Source: an uncultured Bacteroidales bacterium
GTDB lineage: Bacteria; Bacteroidota; Bacteroidia; Bacteroidales; Bacteroidaceae
NCBI GenBank assembly: GCA_937914945.1
Contig: CALGJF010000026.1
Span: 1 to 14,922, forward strand
Direction: 5' to 3'
DNA length: 14,922 bases
Numbering within the stretch: position 1 is the stretch's first letter; each line of letters opens with the position of its first letter. A program made the position numbers and the translations under genes. Positions 14,143 to 14,922 of the stretch are shown here, in pieces. The notes below the pieces were generated by a model. The model was not told where the DNA came from. It ran no database searches and saw nothing but the letters and a program-made list of their open reading frames with translations.

Positions 14143-14592
14143 ATGGAGCTAATATTGAAAGAAGACGTAATCAACCTTGGTTACAAAGACGATATCGTTA
14201 AGGTAAAAGACGGTTATGGCCGTAATTATTTGATTCCTACAGGTAAGGCAGTTATCGCTACCGAGTCTGCAAAGAAAGTTCTTGCCGAGAATCTTCGTCA
14301 GCGCGCTCACAAGCTCGCTCAGATTAAGGCAGATGCTGAGGCTGTTGCACAGAAATTGGAGGGTGTTGCTCTTACAATAGCTGTGAAGGTTAGCGAGAAC
14401 GGTACAACATTCGGTTCTGTAAGCGCTGCTCAGATTGCCGAGGAGCTTGCTAAACTTGGTCATGAGATTGATCGCAAGGTTATCTCTGTTGAGTCTGCAA
14501 AGGAACTTGGCGAGTACACAGCTACTCTCCGCTTGCACAAGGAGGTTACCGTTAAGGTTCCCTACACTGTTGTAGCAGAGTCTGCCGAATAA
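14143..14592 (+). CDS. rplI: Ribosomal protein bL9
   Basis: 149 residues, the normal length. The N-terminal rRNA-binding domain has LGYKDDIVKVKDGYGRNYLIP (12-32), the family signature; a long Ala/Lys-rich connecting helix (about 41-75) leads to the C-terminal domain with NGTTFGSVSAAQIAEEL (90-106). bL9 sits at the base of the L1 stalk of the large subunit. It lies 16 bases downstream of rpsR in the conserved operon order and is followed by a strong terminator. Confidence 0.97.
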   Translation: MELILKEDVINLGYKDDIVKVKDGYGRNYLIPTGKAVIATESAKKVLAENLRQRAHKLAQIKADAEAVAQKLEGVALTIAVKVSENGTTFGSVSAAQIAEELAKLGHEIDRKVISVESAKELGEYTATLRLHKEVTVKVPYTVVAESAE

Positions 14593-14618
14593 TAGAAAAA
14601 TATTTTTATTACATATTA

Positions 14619-14652
14619 ACTCGGGTTGCGCGTGCGCACCCCGAGTTTTTTT
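14619..14652 (+). terminator. Rho-independent terminator of the ribosomal operon
   Basis: ACTCGGG (14619-14625) pairs with CCCGAGT (14640-14646); inside, TGCGC pairs with GCGCA with one T/C mismatch between the two blocks. Seven T residues follow. This is a textbook GC-rich stem plus U-tract 27 bases after the rplI stop. Confidence 0.9.
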
Positions 14653-14922
14653 GTTTATGTGTATGCCGGCATTTTAAGGCTGATGTCCGTTGCCGGCTGC
14701 TCACTGTGCCCCCTCAGGCTGCCCAATATTTGAAGTTACCGTTGCTTGTCGTTGCACAAACAGGGGCAAAAGTAATTACCAAAAGCCAACAGGGATGCCT
14801 CCCATGCGTTTGGCATGACACAAAAGTACCACGGTGCGCAGTTCTCACCAGCAAAAGTAACTCTAAGAAAACAACCGGCACTGTCAAAATCACAATTAAA
14901 TCGCATTGCTCTTTTGGAAATA
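14653..14922. other. Non-coding repeat-type region after the ribosomal operon
   Basis: No supported gene is present. It holds a 7-bp stem GCCGGCA (14665-14671) with TGCCGGC (14691-14697), a decamer GCAAAAGTAA that occurs twice (14766-14775 and 14851-14860), a small stem ATGCC/GGCAT (14795-14799 and 14812-14816), and the right copy of the inverted repeat. It looks like degenerate intergenic repeat DNA. Confidence 0.6.
14815..14869 (-). repeat. Right copy of the 55-bp inverted repeat
   Basis: Reverse-complement of bases 1-55 with three mismatches. Here, reading in the orientation of the left copy, it continues directly into GTCATGCCAAACGC, without the hairpin element that interrupts the left copy. 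Confidence 0.85.

Noticed and set aside
14815..14880. Short open frame starting at ATG in the right repeat (MTQKYHGAQF...)
   Set aside because: The same bases occur inverted at the left edge outside any frame, so this is repeat DNA, not a gene fragment I can support.
1..14922. Prophage, integrative element or defence island
   Set aside because: No integrase, transposase, phage structural, toxin-antitoxin or restriction gene is visible; the segment looks like ordinary chromosome ending in a conserved ribosomal operon.

Overview
The window looks like a chromosomal segment from a member of the order Bacteroidales (Bacteroidota). The evidence is: Bacteroides-type promoters (TTTG or TTG, 19-21 bases, TAnnTTTG) in front of most transcription units; A/T-rich leaders with almost no Shine-Dalgarno sites; an outer-membrane barrel protein with a carboxypeptidase-regulatory-like N-terminus; lipoproteins; and the bS6-bS18-bL9 operon in its usual order. 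I do not assign genus or species. No rRNA, tRNA, CRISPR array, integrase or transposase gene was seen.

Layout: (1) 1-301, repeat-rich non-coding DNA plus a promoter. (2) 302-2254, a DUF187/GHL10-type glycosidase-like lipoprotein followed by a GNAT acetyltransferase. (3) 2290-8126, one tightly packed transcription unit with a good promoter at its front and a 52-bp perfect palindrome as (bidirectional) terminator at its end. It encodes a two-domain sugar-nucleotide 3,4-ketoisomerase, an acyl carrier protein, an acyl-adenylating ligase, a FabG-like reductase, a left-handed beta-helix acyltransferase, a DegT-type PLP aminotransferase and a family 2 glycosyltransferase. (4) 8138-9738 on the minus strand, a lipoprotein followed by a divergent sigma-70-like factor. 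(5) 9843-10223 on the minus strand, an unrecognised 126-residue protein. (6) 10434-13352, a 972-residue outer-membrane beta-barrel protein with a Gly/Arg/His-rich tail. (7) 13513-14592, rpsF-rpsR-rplI with a strong terminator. (8) 14653-14922, non-coding repeat DNA carrying an inverted copy of the repeat at the left edge.

The most interesting block is region 3. Ketoisomerase, aminotransferase and hexapeptide acyltransferase together are the known recipe for a dTDP-3-acylamino-3,6-dideoxyhexose (Fuc3N or Qui3N type). Here three extra genes (ACP, adenylating ligase, FabG-like reductase) sit between the isomerase and the acyltransferase. My inference is that the cluster makes its own ACP-bound, probably 3-hydroxylated, acyl group, attaches it to the amino sugar, and that the terminal glycosyltransferase places the sugar on a surface glycan. 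The dTDP-glucose synthase and 4,6-dehydratase (RmlA, RmlB) are not in the window and would have to be supplied elsewhere.

The ribosomal operon shows a second notable feature. In an otherwise Shine-Dalgarno-poor window, rpsR and rplI each carry a full AAGGAGG site at identical spacing, consistent with the published idea that Bacteroidota use such sites to autoregulate bS18/bS21.
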